From positions 1,636,287 through 1,700,286 of the forward strand of contig NW_006768772.1 of assembly GCF_000204055.1 (NCBI RefSeq): a stretch of DNA of 64,000 nucleotides. Reading direction: 5' to 3'. Below the pieces are notes generated by a model that made no database searches, was not told the origin of the DNA, and saw only the letters and a list, made by a program, of their open reading frames with translations. The stretch comes from Melampsora larici-populina 98AG31. Taxonomy: Eukaryota > Basidiomycota > Pucciniomycetes > Pucciniales > Melampsoraceae. Positions 43,251 to 53,987 of this stretch are shown here, one piece after another (the first letter of the stretch is position 1; each line of letters starts with the position of its first letter). A program made the position numbers and the translations under genes.

Positions 43251-44957
43251 GGGTACTCGTGGATACTTCACTCATGATCACCATCAAACATCGTAGTTTA
43301 TTGATTGCATCCTCTAAAGTCCGATTTCTTCTGAGTCAATCTTTGAAGACCTTGAAAATTCGCTTGATCGGGTTAAAATCCGGTGAGTACGGTGGTAGAT
43401 AACGGACAAGGATGCCCAAAGATGCGCACAGGCGTTTGATTGCTCCACCATGATGGATGGTGCAGTTGTCCAGCACTAATACCGAATTTCGAGCTGGGTA
43501 TCGGTTCATGACAGGCAGCTGGAATATATGGATGCATAACCATCAGTTTCATCGAATGTACACAAAGAGAGAAGAAAGGAATGAGAGGAACTTACCAAGA
43601 TGTGCTTGAGGAACGCTTCAAAATCCTTTCAAAGGTATGCGTTGACCTTTGAGTGTACTGCGAGTAACCCCATTTCGCATATGGCTGCAAGCATGCTGTA
43701 ATGGGGTCCACATCTTCTTTGCTTCAACTTTGCAGGTCGTTCACCTTTCTTTGATCTGACTTTGTTTCACATGACTTCTTGTTATGTTAGACCGGTCTCG
43801 TCTGAAAGAGAAAAGCAAGTCAGTTACTGAATCCTCAATTGAAGATAAGTAAAGAGATTGAACTTACCAAAAAAAACAAGGCATTTGGGATCAACATTAG
43901 CAATCCGGATGGAATAAGCTGCCCGTCGTTCCGCTGATTGGTTGGGATCGACCTTTGAAACTGTGTGAACCGTTAAGAAGAGCCTCTCCTTCAAATCGTT
44001 TGCGATAGTCTGGCGACATGCGAGTAGATCAGTGTGATCATACATCGCCTCTTGAACTTCATCCAGGAAAAGGGTCGGATCGTCTTCGATAAGCTCGATC
44101 ATGAACTTGCGGTCCTCCTTAGAGTACAAAGTCGGGCGGCCTCGTTTCTTGTAGGTCATGGTGTTTCTGATGACACAGTGAGTGAGTTCGTAAATATTCC
44201 TCCATTGTCTGAAGGACTTTGCAGATATATCGCACTGCAAACATTATTCGGCTTCCCCAAGTGGGCAGGAAAAAATGATTGGGAGTATGATTTGTCATAA
44301 AATGATCTATCACTCCACACCTAAGCCAGAACACACACACTACATATGTGCAACAGGCTCAGTGAATAGGTGGTTATCATGTACATACAGTTCTGCTCAG
44401 TTATCTGCTCATCAGCGTAAGTTATTCATATGTAATACATGCTGTAACTTTTTTCAGATTGACAAAAGTATTCAAAAGATTGACTACATACACCCACCCA
44501 GTGTTTTGGTGTGATCTCATCAACTCAACTGCATGTAACACCCTTTCTGTTACTATGAAACAGCTTCAGTAATATTGCCTGAGCAGCTACAGAATTCTAT
44601 GTAGTGAATTTTTGCAACAATTTTTTCAAGGTCAAAAAAGTTTCATGTGGTATAACATGTGATTTATTCATTCTGATGGGCAAAAAACTGAGCAGACCTG
44701 TATGTACATGATAGATAACTATCTATTTAGCTTGCTGCACATATGTAGTGTGGGTGTTATGTCTCAGGTGTGCAGTATTGGATCCTTTTATGACAAACTG
44801 TACTATTAATCATTTTCCTCTTCCAACTTGGGGAAGTTGAATGATGTTCACAGTGATCGGTGAGAATCTTGTTGTTGATCGCTGAAATGGGTTGTCCTAG
44901 AAGCCATTTGTTAAGGGCAATCACTTTGAGTTGAGGGCTATACTTGATGAACGGCAT
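43251..44957 (-). pseudogene. Tc1/mariner transposase of X1, inactivated
   Basis: Starts at ATG 44957 (MPFIKYSPQLKVIALNKWL), an N-terminal helix-turn-helix like that of X2. It is cut by MITE C (44233-44855) between ILTD and ISAKSFRQW; removing the MITE and one ATCG restores the frame. The second HTH follows (RPTLYSKEDRKFMIELIEDD). An intron near 43867-43803 leads to the first catalytic Asp (DET). Stops follow soon after (near 43780). The last exon has VLVLDNCTIHHGGAIKRL (second Asp) and YSPDFNPIKRIF, where the expected catalytic Glu (NPIE) is Lys. Another TGA follows at about 43342. The gene cannot give an active enzyme. Confidence 0.87.
44233..44855. mobile_element. CACTG-type MITE C (623 bp, apparent TSD ATCG) in the X1 transposase
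   Basis: Inverted ends are CACTGCAAACATTATTCGGC (44233) and the complement of CACTGTGAACATCATTCAAC (to 44855), about 80 percent matched over 29 bp and sharing CTTCCCCAAG. ATCG lies on both sides (44229-44232, 44856-44859). A four-base duplication is odd for CACTA elements, but the host frame is restored only if four bases are counted. The interior includes an inverted pair ACTACATATGTGCA / TGCACATATGTAGT and matches parts of MITE E (47910-48292), so the two are diverged copies of one family. Confidence 0.85.
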
Positions 44958-45198
44958 TCTGTATGTTAAGTTTGATTCTGTAGTGAATTCGAATCTGACA
45001 AAACTGGAAGAACAAAGGCGATGATGTTTGTAGGCGATGAGGATGGTTGAGCTACACTCAAGAGCGGTCAACTGGCCAAATTCAATCGAGATATTGCTAT
45101 CTCGATTGAAGGCTCAATACAAGCATATTTTGGCCAATACAGGCCAAAATATTATTTTACAAAAACTGGGCGGGCCAAGCTTTTTTGGATTGACTGTA

Positions 45199-45697
45199 AA
45201 ATGTATGAGCTGGTAATTTGTTCATGCATCATTCATTCAACTGTGAAGAAATCAAACTTGTTTCCAAACACAAATAGAAAAAGAAATGTGGTTCCAAACC
45301 TGTTGGAGTTGAACCAGGTAGTTTTTATGAATACAACTGCACCTATTGGTGACCCAGTTCTGATTTCATCTTGTGGCCTAAGCTACATACACATAAATAT
45401 TCTAACAGAGTGTAGCTGACAGTTAAGTCACAATCCTAGTAAACCTGCAAGTTGAATTGTCCTACACAAAGTGGTTCTGGAACTTTTCCACAAAGGTTCC
45501 AGAACACTTTTCCACAAAGCCAGAAAAGAAATTTTTGGCTGTGTTCTGGCTTTGTGGACTTGTGGAAAAAAAACTACAGTCGATTGCAGAAAGCTTGCCA
45601 GATTGGTCAAGCCTCTGCCTCACACCTGATCCGTGCGCTCGGCTATAAAAAGTTTGGATTTGACTTTTTTTTTCTTTTTTTCTGAACTTTCTTCCAT
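45199..45697. other. Interval between X1 and X2
   Basis: About 500 bp with no convincing gene. It contains short repeats of TTCCACAAAG/AACTTTTCCACA near 45480-45525 and a T-run near 45665-45682. Confidence 0.5.
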
Positions 45698-45741
45698 CAC
45701 AAATCTCTCCGTGATGGAAATATCATCCAACAGCTCAACTA
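45698..45741. repeat. Left half of an 86-bp palindrome split by X2
   Basis: From CACAAATC (45698) to the TA at 45740-45741. It is the exact inverted copy of 53988-54031 (44 bp, no mismatch seen). With one TA removed, the two halves make an 86-bp perfect palindrome whose centre is the TA target of X2. Confidence 0.85.
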
Positions 45742-46013
45742 CAGTGTGACCAAGTGGACCCTCACCCTCCTCAATCCCTCTCCCACCTCCCTCCCTCTTT
45801 CATCAGTCGATTTTGGATTTTTTTCATTTCCCAATTCGCCAATTCCTTGTTATTTTTCTGGATGCCTCAAACTGATCATTTCATCAATCACACGTAAGTC
45901 ATCTTATCGTCCTTCTATCGCATCTATTTAATGTTGATTTTGAGGCTTTTTTCTTGTTCTTTTTTTGACTTGATCTTGTTTTTCTTCTTTTTTTTGACCA
46001 TATAGATCAAAGA

Positions 46014-46125
46014 CACAGTGCCCGTGAAGGACGCCCCCGACGTCGGAGGCCTTCAAGAGTTCAAAGGCAAGCCTTTGTACTTGCTGGAGCCCCAGACGTC
46101 GGGGGCCCTCACCACGGGCACTGTG
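46014..46125. mobile_element. 112-bp hairpin mini-element D (TSD AGA)
   Basis: Almost fully palindromic: CACAGTGCCCGTG at one end, CACGGGCACTGTG at the other, then ACGCCCCCGACGTC / GACGTCGGGGGC-type arms and a short centre. AGA flanks both sides (46011-46013, 46126-46128). The right terminal repeat of X2 has the uninterrupted site (GATCAAAGACTACC on the complement strand near 53708-53721), so both the insertion and the 3-bp duplication are confirmed within the window. Confidence 0.93.
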
Positions 46126-46128
46126 AGA

Positions 46129-47909
46129 CTACCTCCACTCCTTGTGCAAACGGACACTGTCACAGCAATGATGATACTCACTTTTGAAATGATTATGAGT
46201 GATTTAGGGAGGTCTCATACTTGAGCTATCTCTTGCACCAGACCAGTGCTTCCTTTTTTTCAAGTGTCCTTGTGATATGTTTTGCTTTATGATATCATAA
46301 CTCATAGTTTCTGTCTATGACTTATAAAGTTGTAGTGATTGAGGCTTATGCTAGTATCTGTTCTTGCATTTTCTATTTGTGGTTGTGACGTCTCTTACCC
46401 TTTGTTTTTGTCTTGATTCATGCAAGGTCAATGTGTTTTGAAATTATGAGCCTACAAACTGAGAAAGCCTCATCAATATCCCTCATGATCCAACATAAGT
46501 TGACCCCAAACGACTAATAGTTAATCGAGCAGAATGTGATTCACATTACTGTTTTTTTCATTATCTTTTTCAAATCGACCAAAAATATTCAACTAAACTT
46601 ACAATCTCATTACTTTTTCAATCAAATCTCAATAAAACAAAGAAGTCAATACTTATGTTGTTCACCCAAAAATCTGGACTGAAATCTCAAAAATTGCTCT
46701 CAGATATAAACAATTCTTTATTAAACAAAAATTCTATTAACAAAAATCCAACGGGAATCTGAAAAGTTATTCAAAGAAATCTCAATAATGGTTATATTTG
46801 AATCTGAATTAAAAAGAATGATGACTTGATGTGTATGGAAAATCAACCGAATTTGGCCATTTCTCCCTTTCTGCATTAATTTATTAGAGTCAGGCAACAC
46901 AACATTTAAAAGGCATTTACAGCCATTCCTAGAATCATTGGTAAATTTCGACGTTCTGTGTGTTGCACGGATTTAACTCAGGTTTAATCTGAGGTCCAAA
47001 AGTCAGTTTTGCACCTCAAGACTAGCCTAAATCTTATTTTGGCTCCGTCTAACTTTAAAATTTTAGAGCATCATTGCTGTCATTTTTGAACAACGCACTC
47101 TCTGGGGGTGCCTGGTCTGCCCCCCCAGAAAGAAGCTGCCTTCGTCCTTCCACCTGTTCTCTGGCGTCCACCAGCTTCAACCGGCTCAATATTCTTTTCA
47201 TCAAATGAGGTACGTAAAATTCAACCTGGTCTGCCAAAGATTTCTACCACGATACTCAATCCATGATGTTTTGATTCATCATTTCGATCTCTATCGTTAT
47301 AGGCGCACTCAACGGATCCTGATCTCACTTTCGGCCATCGAAGCTCACCACGTTAATTTGAATACGACTTTGATTCCCCCTTTTTGTAATGTATGGTAGC
47401 GTCACTATGAAGAAGGAACAACCGAAGACGATTGTGTCAATGCAGAAAGAAGGGTATGTGGTGATTTAATTCAAAGTTTGCGATCATAGCCAGACCATCC
47501 AACAACAAACACTTGATTTCTACCGAAGAAACAGGGTGTGTCTACCAAAGAACTCTAGCAAACGAAGTAAGATTTTGTATCCCATTCTACTTTGCCGAAG
47601 TTTCAATCATGTAATTGACTTTGTTTTTCCTCCTCATAATGTTCAAAATGAAATGGAAATCAAGGCAATGACATCATATGGAATGGGGATATGAGGTCAC
47701 TCTTTTTGGGGGTTCCAACAACACCGACTTTCTACATCTTGATATGGCCAAAAGGTATAAATACCGGTCCTTTTGCGGAGATTATCCTTTCCCCTCATCA
47801 ATCTAAGCCCGTAAGAGATATCATATTTTTGTTAAATTTTGTTTGTGCTTGTTTCTGCTCAATCATATCCTGATATCTTTTATCTTTAAATTCCGTCAAT
47901 CCCCAGATA
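46129..47909. other. 5' region of X2, mostly non-coding
   Basis: AT-rich with no long coding region. A short stretch near 47400-47457 (RHYEEGTTEDDCVNAERR on the plus strand) may be the remains of an N-terminal exon matching RGHHFEDVTGG of the X1 accessory gene, but I cannot build a gene across it. Confidence 0.4.
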
Positions 47910-48292
47910 CACTGCCAGCATTAAATAGGTTCCCTGGTCGGAACATGACCTAGGCTGGGAATATCATTGAGAGAAGAATGGAGCATCAAATCATCTTGCA
48001 CTGCACATCTGAGCCATAAAGCATACACTACATATGTGCAAACATCTGAATAAATCCTTAGCTATCAGCTACATACAGGTCCGCTCAGTTATCTGCTCAT
48101 CTAGATAAGAAAATCATGTGTAATACATGCTGTAACTTTGTTCAGATTGAGACACACATTTCAAAATATTGACTACATATATCACAATGGCTACTCAGGA
48201 AATATTGATGGAACTGTGTAACAGTAGCAGAATGGGAATCTGATCACTAGGACCCATATTCCCATCTGGGAACCTCTTTAATGCTGGCAGTG
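47910..48292. mobile_element. CACTG-type MITE E (383 bp, TSD ATA) upstream of the X2 accessory gene
   Basis: Inverted ends CACTGCCAGCATTAAATAGG (47910) and the complement CACTGCCAGCATTAAAGAGG (to 48292) are flanked by ATA on both sides (47907-47909, 48293-48295). Inner blocks (ACACTACATATGTGCAA, CTCAGTTATCTGCTCATC) match MITE C at 44233-44855. It encodes nothing and sits 156 bp before the accessory gene start, where it may affect expression. Confidence 0.9.
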
Positions 48293-48448
48293 ATATCGAA
48301 CTTCTGTCTCTCAACTCCAACTTATTATCCCAGTTTAACACCAGTATCTTCTATTTGGTCCGTTCTATTTCCCTCACGCTCCTTTTTTTCTTCTTGCTCA
48401 TTATTTTTCACATATAATATCTTGATCAGCTTGGCAAAAACAATCAAC

Positions 48449-50972
48449 ATGTCTCACCAACCTTCACCAAACCCAAATGCCTCCGAAGTGCCCGCTGTCG
48501 AAGGACACATGAATGCGCGTCAGTATATCTTTCTACATGGGTACAGTGTTCTATTTCATAATCTGATTAACTTTCTTTTTAAGTTTTTGAAGTTAGTTCT
48601 AACAAAACGGGCAACGACGCTCCTGCTACCTGTGGTCTTCAAAATCCACTGTACCGGATCGGCACGGCACCTCGGGTTCAATTCGATAAAAGAAACGAGA
48701 TGACCGTGCAGGTCAAATTTAAATTACATAGTGATAAGGAAGTCGAAGTCGACAACCAGCCCGCATGTATCAAGGTAGCTAGCAGGGGCCGCAAAGCTGC
48801 TGCGAGCTCTGCGGCGTCCTACAACTTAATTGATTCCAAGTTGTTCAATGATGGGAACATCATTGAACTCGTGCAGTGTCTATTTGGAAAGTCTTTAAAT
48901 GACTTCAAAGGTATGTGTGCTGACATATGCGAGGAGTATCAAAAAGGCATGCGACACATGGTTCTCCAAAGCAATATTGCGCCTTGACTCAGATGGATGG
49001 GCCAGGTTGGCCGTGCCAAAGTCTTTCTTGTCGATTCTCAAACGTGGCAAACCTTTGTGGATTTACTTTTGAAGGCAACCAAGCACAAGGGTTGCGTGAC
49101 AATCTTCAGTGAAAGTCAAAAGGAAAAAGCCAGAAAGGTGGCTCAGGTACGTAGTCTCTTTTTTTTCCGGTGTTCATTTTTTTTTCTGACTTTAATGACG
49201 CTCCTTAGGCTTGCGCTGCGAAAGAACTGATCACATCAGCCAGAGGCCCATCTGCATCCGAATCGGAGGTTCGGGTTCTTACCAAGGAATTAGAGGTTTG
49301 TATTGTGTTTTTGTTTGTCCCTTTATTTGCTTTTTGATATCCTCCTCGTTTTTTTTTGATATCCTCCTCTTTTTTTTTCGATATCCTCCTAACTCCGCCA
49401 ATTTGACAGGACGCCCGTAAGCGGATCGCGCTCCACGAACTGACTGCGCAGCTCTTCCATGATCATGCTCAAAAGGGGAACTCCGGAGACGGGGTTGTCT
49501 TGGTTTGCCCATGGGATCCTAAGATCCTTTACCGGTTAACATGGAGCGGGGCTTGGGTTTGGGCCAAAGTGGTGGTGAGCTTTCTGATTCTCGTCCTCAT
49601 AAGTTTCAACTACTTCTCATCCTCACCATTTCGATCTACTCTTTCCCTTTTCTCATCTCCTTTTCCCTTTCCATCTCAGCAAGCGGGAATGGCGACTCGT
49701 GAAATCCCTCCTCGCACTTATGAGTACCTCGCGATTATGAAGAAGTCCCGTGTCTACCACAAGGCTATGAAAGTAGACGATCGAGTGAAGATGCGAAGCG
49801 GCGATTTGCACTTGGACCTTTCTCCTACCTTTAACAAGGCTGGCGGTTCTCATCAGTCTTTTTTCGAACCACCAGCAAAATTATTATTTCAAAAACCAAT
49901 GGCTGGTGGCTCCAAGAGATCTGCGATCTTCAGTACCTCCGATGATGGTGAGAGAAATGATAAGAAAAAAATCAAGGTTGAACCTGGTACGCTCACCATC
50001 TCTCAATATCTTGAATACTCTTTTGCTCAGATTTTGATTATCGAACTTTTTTGTAGGCTTTGAAGATGAAAAAAGAGGAATCAAGCCAAGTAAGACTCCA
50101 TTTCACACTTTGCCTTATCCACCCTTTTCCTTATTTGACCACCGATATTTTGTTACCCTTTTCCTTATTTGACCACCGATATTTTGTTACCCTTTTCCTT
50201 ATTTGACCACCGATCATTTGTTTCATTCTAATCTCTCACTTGGGTAGCCAAAAGGATCACCATCGTGTTGTCCTCCGATCCACCCTCTCCTTCACCTATC
50301 ATCAAACGAGAGCCAGGTATGTCACATGTTCTCGTCATCATCTATTGAACCTATTCTGAGATCAACATGTCATCTTCCTTTCCTCCTCATTGTTTAATTC
50401 ACCGTCATTTGGTAGGCTCGCCCTCCGGATATGGAAATGGCATGGCCATTATGCTGTCATCGGACTCACCTAAACCCAAAATCTTCTCGTCTCAAGTTAC
50501 GGTTAAGAACAACATTCAAAATGAGCCAGGTACATATTTTTATTGTGGTTTGTGTCACTGACGAATCACTTACACGTTCTTTGATGTCATTCTTTGATTA
50601 TCAGCTGGTACGATGGACCTTGCCCCAGTCAACTCAGACAAAGATGTCCGTGCTCATGCAGAAGCTCTAGAACAATTTTTGCTCCACTGCAATGTTCCAA
50701 AAGACGACCACACCACCAGAACTATCCTCAACTGTGCCGGCGTCAAATCTTGGACCGACCTCATTCCCAGTGTCCAATTCACCGAGAGTTCTCTCACTGC
50801 GCGAGGCATGCACCCTAGTATGGCCTCGATGTTTGAAGCGATGGATCGTGCCAATGATCTCAAGATCGACATTGACGAGCTCAAAGATGATGACAAAGTT
50901 CTTCACGATCTAGTTCAGGCCTCCAGCCCTGCCTCATCTGTCCAACAAGTGGCTCCTTCCCCAGAGTATTGA
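48449..50972 (+). CDS. Accessory protein of Tc1/mariner X2
   Basis: Starts at ATG 48449 (MSHQPSPNPNASEVPAVEG); exon 1 to 48518, exon 2 48584-48910, and further exons near 48990-49148, 49209-49295, 49411-49560, 49680-49990 and 50605-50972. Blocks matching the X1 accessory gene: SQTWQTFVDLLLKATKHKG (X1: VVLDQFKETMKANKGKEV), and the C-terminus EQFLLHCNVPKDDHTTRTIL then LIPSVQFTESSLTARGM (X1: DFLTWAKISPDDENTRALL then FLSPSLNVTTLAALGF). Between them is a variable low-complexity region with a basic patch (NDKKKIKVEPG). The frame near 48911-49000 is not resolved and may contain a lesion or a misjudged splice site. It converges on the transposase. No named family is recognised; a role in transposition or regulation is inferred from conservation in two elements. 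Confidence 0.62.
50121..50218. repeat. 34-bp tandem repeat in an intron, nearly three copies
   Basis: A unit starting ACCCTTTTCCTTATTTGACC repeats at 50121, 50155 and 50189 (the last copy truncated). It lies in an intron of the X2 accessory gene. A second simple array, GATATCCTCCT with T-runs (49339-49390), lies in an earlier intron. Confidence 0.9.
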
Positions 50973-51130
50973 CTTCCGGACATGAATCCGACGTTATTTT
51001 CCACCTATCAGAATTGTTACTATCCCCATCGCGCAAAGATTGCTCTTGCCTTGCAGATCTATCAAAAGATCCCTCCTTATTTCCCAAAATCATTTTTTTG
51101 ACTCGGCACTCAAATGTTTCCCACTTGTTT

Positions 51131-51355
51131 GTGACTCGTGCTTCTCGTGATTCCAATATTTCCTCCTGTTTTTTTGTATGGCGACGCAAATACCGCCTTG
51201 GATTGTTCCGTCTCGTGACCTTGCTTGTGACTCGTGCTTCTTGTGAATGAAAGGTTTCCACCTTATATGTGACTCGTGCTTCAACTGTTTTCAATTTTTT
51301 CCTCCTTATTTGTTTGGTGACGCAATTTCAGCCTCTGATTCTTCTGTCTCGTGAT
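51131..51355. repeat. Degenerate tandem duplication downstream of the X2 accessory gene
   Basis: GTGACTCGTGCTT recurs at 51131, 51227 and 51269. A longer block (TTTCCTCC...GACGCAA...TCTCGTGA) occurs at about 51155-51220 and again at about 51292-51355. The pattern fits an old duplication of roughly 135 bp. The rest of 50973-51958 is AT-rich spacer between the convergent genes with no coding signal. Confidence 0.65.
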
Positions 51356-51958
51356 GACATTTGAGCCACCTCCTGAAACCTGAGAAGTAAGACCCAGTGA
51401 TCATCCAACTGGTCCAAATCCAAAGTTTGTTTAACTTTTAAGTACTCATCACGACTCTTGATGAGTAGTTTTTAATGTTTTGATTAGATCAAAAGTTTAA
51501 TCTTTAATGAAATATAATTAATATATCATTAATGTTTTTTTCAATTGAATTGATCTCAAGGGGTTCATCACTAAGAAATTTGGTCTCTATCAAATTTCGT
51601 TATAGAGAAATTTTTAGGCCTAACCATTTTTGAAAGGTTAGCTATATGTGCCTTTTCTTTCATGACTCGCTTTTATGTTTTTGCTCACTCAAACATAAAT
51701 AAAAAATAATAACCACACTGATAATATTCATTTCAAAGACAATCCCCTAAAAAAAAAAGATTTTAATTTGTAATAACCGAAAAACTGTAACAAATATCCT
51801 CTGAGATGTAACTAAAGGGTGAAATTTTTTTGTATTTGCATCTACACATTGGATTTTATCGCTTGATTTATTATCTTCTTTGTAAGTAAAGAAATATACG
51901 GCAATTGTAATAATTCAGACTCTTCCAAAACAAACTTCAAATAACTTGCAAATTGAGA

Positions 51959-53095
51959 TTATAAATAACCACTCCCTCTATAAAAACCTTGACAGACCTC
52001 TTCCGTAAACAACTCCATACAAGCCACAAAAATACTTGCTCTTTCATCATCCGCATCCAAAGCGTGCTGCAAGGCTTGAGATTGCCTGAGTCTGGACTTT
52101 AATACAGAGAAGCCCTTTTCGATAGGGTTGAAGTCTGGACTGTAGGCCGGTAGATAGACTAACCTAACCCCTCGCGCAGCGCATAGCTCCTCAACTCGGC
52201 CCCCGTGGTGGATAGGAGCGTTATCCATCACGAGGACGCTGTTTCGAGCTGGAAAAGGGTTCATGGCTGGAAGCTGAACCAGACCAGACCAGACAAAGAA
52301 GTAATTAGATTTTCAGATACCAATCTCAAGGAGTAGAAAAACAAAAATTTGATGTACCAGGCCGTGTTCCAAGTACGACTCAAAATCCAGCTGGGAATAG
52401 CCACCCGGCTGAACGGACACGGCCACGATCCCATCCATGGATATCGCAGGCAACACTGACCATCGGAAGGCCTGAGTGGCGCGCTGGAGGCGAGGAGTAC
52501 GTTGCCCAATAGGTGCCCGCGCATGGGTCCGAAACAATCGACGTTCTGAGATTGCACTTTCATCTGAAATGCAGCATGTTAGTCTTTGTGTAACTTTTGA
52601 GCAGACACAAGACCAGCGAAAACCACACATACCAACAAATACAAGACATCGTGGATCAATTTCCGAGATCTCCGCTATATAAGCACCCCGCGCAATAGCT
52701 GACTGGTTTGGATGCACTGTTTGGGGTTTTTTTCGAGTCCAACCAAGGCGAGTTCGAAGTTTGCTTGACAGAGTATTCACCGAGACAGTTCTTCCAAAGG
52801 CATCTTGAATCTTTGCTTGGAGTTCATCAAGATAAAGAGTTGGATCTACCTCGAGCGCTTGCAATATGAATTCTTTCTCGGGTTCTCCTAGAGCTGTTGG
52901 CGCGCCAGCTTGCATGTGATCCAAAGGATTGGTGACCACAGCTCGAGTGGCGCGGTAAAGATTGAACCAACGGCAAACGGTGGTGAGAGAGAGATCGACT
53001 CCGGTTGACCGTACAATCTCAGGAAAGGTCATTCCTCGTAAAACCATGCGGACCACGACCAACTTGATATCGGAGCTGTAAAGATTTTTGGGCAT
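51959..53095 (-). CDS. Tc1/mariner transposase of X2 (DD34E), apparently intact
   Basis: Exons 53095-52633, 52563-52358 and 52273-51959, with introns of 69 and 84 bp in phase, give 327 residues. N-terminal helix-turn-helix (SSDIKLVVVRMVLRGMTFPE), a second HTH (FILQALEVDPTLYLDELQAK), then the catalytic set: DES (first Asp, CLVFVGDES), VLVMDNAPIHHGG (second Asp) and YSPDFNPIEKGF (Glu). Thirty-four residues separate the last two acidic residues, which is the Tc1-type DD34E spacing. No stop or frameshift is visible. The ATG at 53095 begins MPKNLYSSD, as in X1. The enzyme would cut at the element ends and insert at TA. Confidence 0.92.
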
Positions 53096-53714
53096 GATGA
53101 TTATGGGAATGGAGAGCTTGTTGGCCTTCGGTGAACGAAATAATGCGAAATAATGGAGGAAAAAATGATTTGAGAAATCACGAATCTTTTCTTCGTGGTA
53201 ATGAGAGAAAATGAAAAGAGGAAAACGGGGGTGGAAGAGGTGAGGAAGTAAGCAAGAGGGCGAGAGAGAGAGAGAGAGAGAGAGGAGGGTGACAATACCA
53301 CCCTTTTTTCCAGGCTGTATCAGGCTAAGCGTGAGAGCCAAGAAATAGGTCGACTCGGGGAAATGTCAAACGTCAGAACTGTATCCCACGGTACATTTGG
53401 TCAAAATCCTTTTTTTTTAGTTTTTGCCGGTTTTGGATTAAATCCCGACACAACACAAGAAATTAAAAAGCCACCGATGATTCTAGGAATGGCTGTAAGA
53501 GTATCAAAGGAACTCAATTACAAAGATACATTGGTTATAGAAGAAATGGTAATATCAATCCAATCAACAGAAATCATTTTCTATAACTGGATAATAAAAA
53601 ATTCAATTGAATCAGATGAATCTCAATCAAATGCCCATCTCTTCTTAAGGATTGTGGCATTGGCATTGGTATAGTAAATCTGGTCATGTGACGGTCTCAG
53701 TTTGAATTGGGGTA
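53096..53714. other. Subterminal region upstream of the X2 transposase
   Basis: Contains a GA microsatellite (about 53262-53284), probably the transposase promoter, and AT-rich sequence up to the right terminal repeat. A plus-strand open frame (53363-53674) has no recognised features and is not called. Confidence 0.45.
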
Positions 53715-53987
53715 GTCTTTGATCTATACGGTCAAAAAAAAGAAGAAAAATCAAGATCAAGTCAAAAAAAGAAAAAGAAAAAGATTCAAAATCAATATTA
53801 AATAGATGCAATAGAAGTCTGATAAGATGACTTACGTGCAATTGATGAAATGATCAGTTTGAGGCATCCAGAAAAATAAAGAGGAATTGGCTAATTGGGA
53901 AATGAAAAAAATCCAACATCGACTGATGAAAGAGGGAGGGAGGTGGGAGACGGATTGAGGGGGGTGAGGGTCCACTTGGTCACACTG

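Larger units (their letters stand above)
28679..45196. mobile_element. Tc1/mariner element X1 (about 5.65 kb without later insertions)
   Basis: The outer ends are CAGTCAATCC... at 28679 and its complement ending at 45196, both flanked by TA (28677-28678, 45197-45198), as for Tc1/mariner elements. The imperfect terminal repeat is about 130 bp. The left copy is now split: 28679-28707, then 39571-39668 beyond the 10.85-kb insertion. The right copy is 45063-45196. It holds a plus-strand accessory gene (39748-41814) and a convergent minus-strand transposase pseudogene (44957-43251), plus MITEs B and C. Both genes are damaged. Confidence 0.88.
45742..53987. mobile_element. Tc1/mariner element X2 (8.2 kb, TSD TA)
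   Basis: Ends CAGTGTGACCAAGTGGACCC (45742) and its complement (to 53987) with TA on both sides (45740-45741, 53988-53989). The terminal repeats run about 270 bp (45742-46010 and about 53715-53987) with scattered mismatches. It carries a minus-strand transposase (53095-51959) and a convergent plus-strand accessory gene (48449-50972). The layout is the same as in X1. A 112-bp hairpin element sits in the left repeat and MITE E sits upstream of the accessory gene. Confidence 0.9.

Noticed and set aside
53363..53674. Plus-strand open frame of 103 residues inside X2
   Set aside because: It lies in the subterminal region between transposase promoter and right TIR, with no domain and no counterpart in X1.
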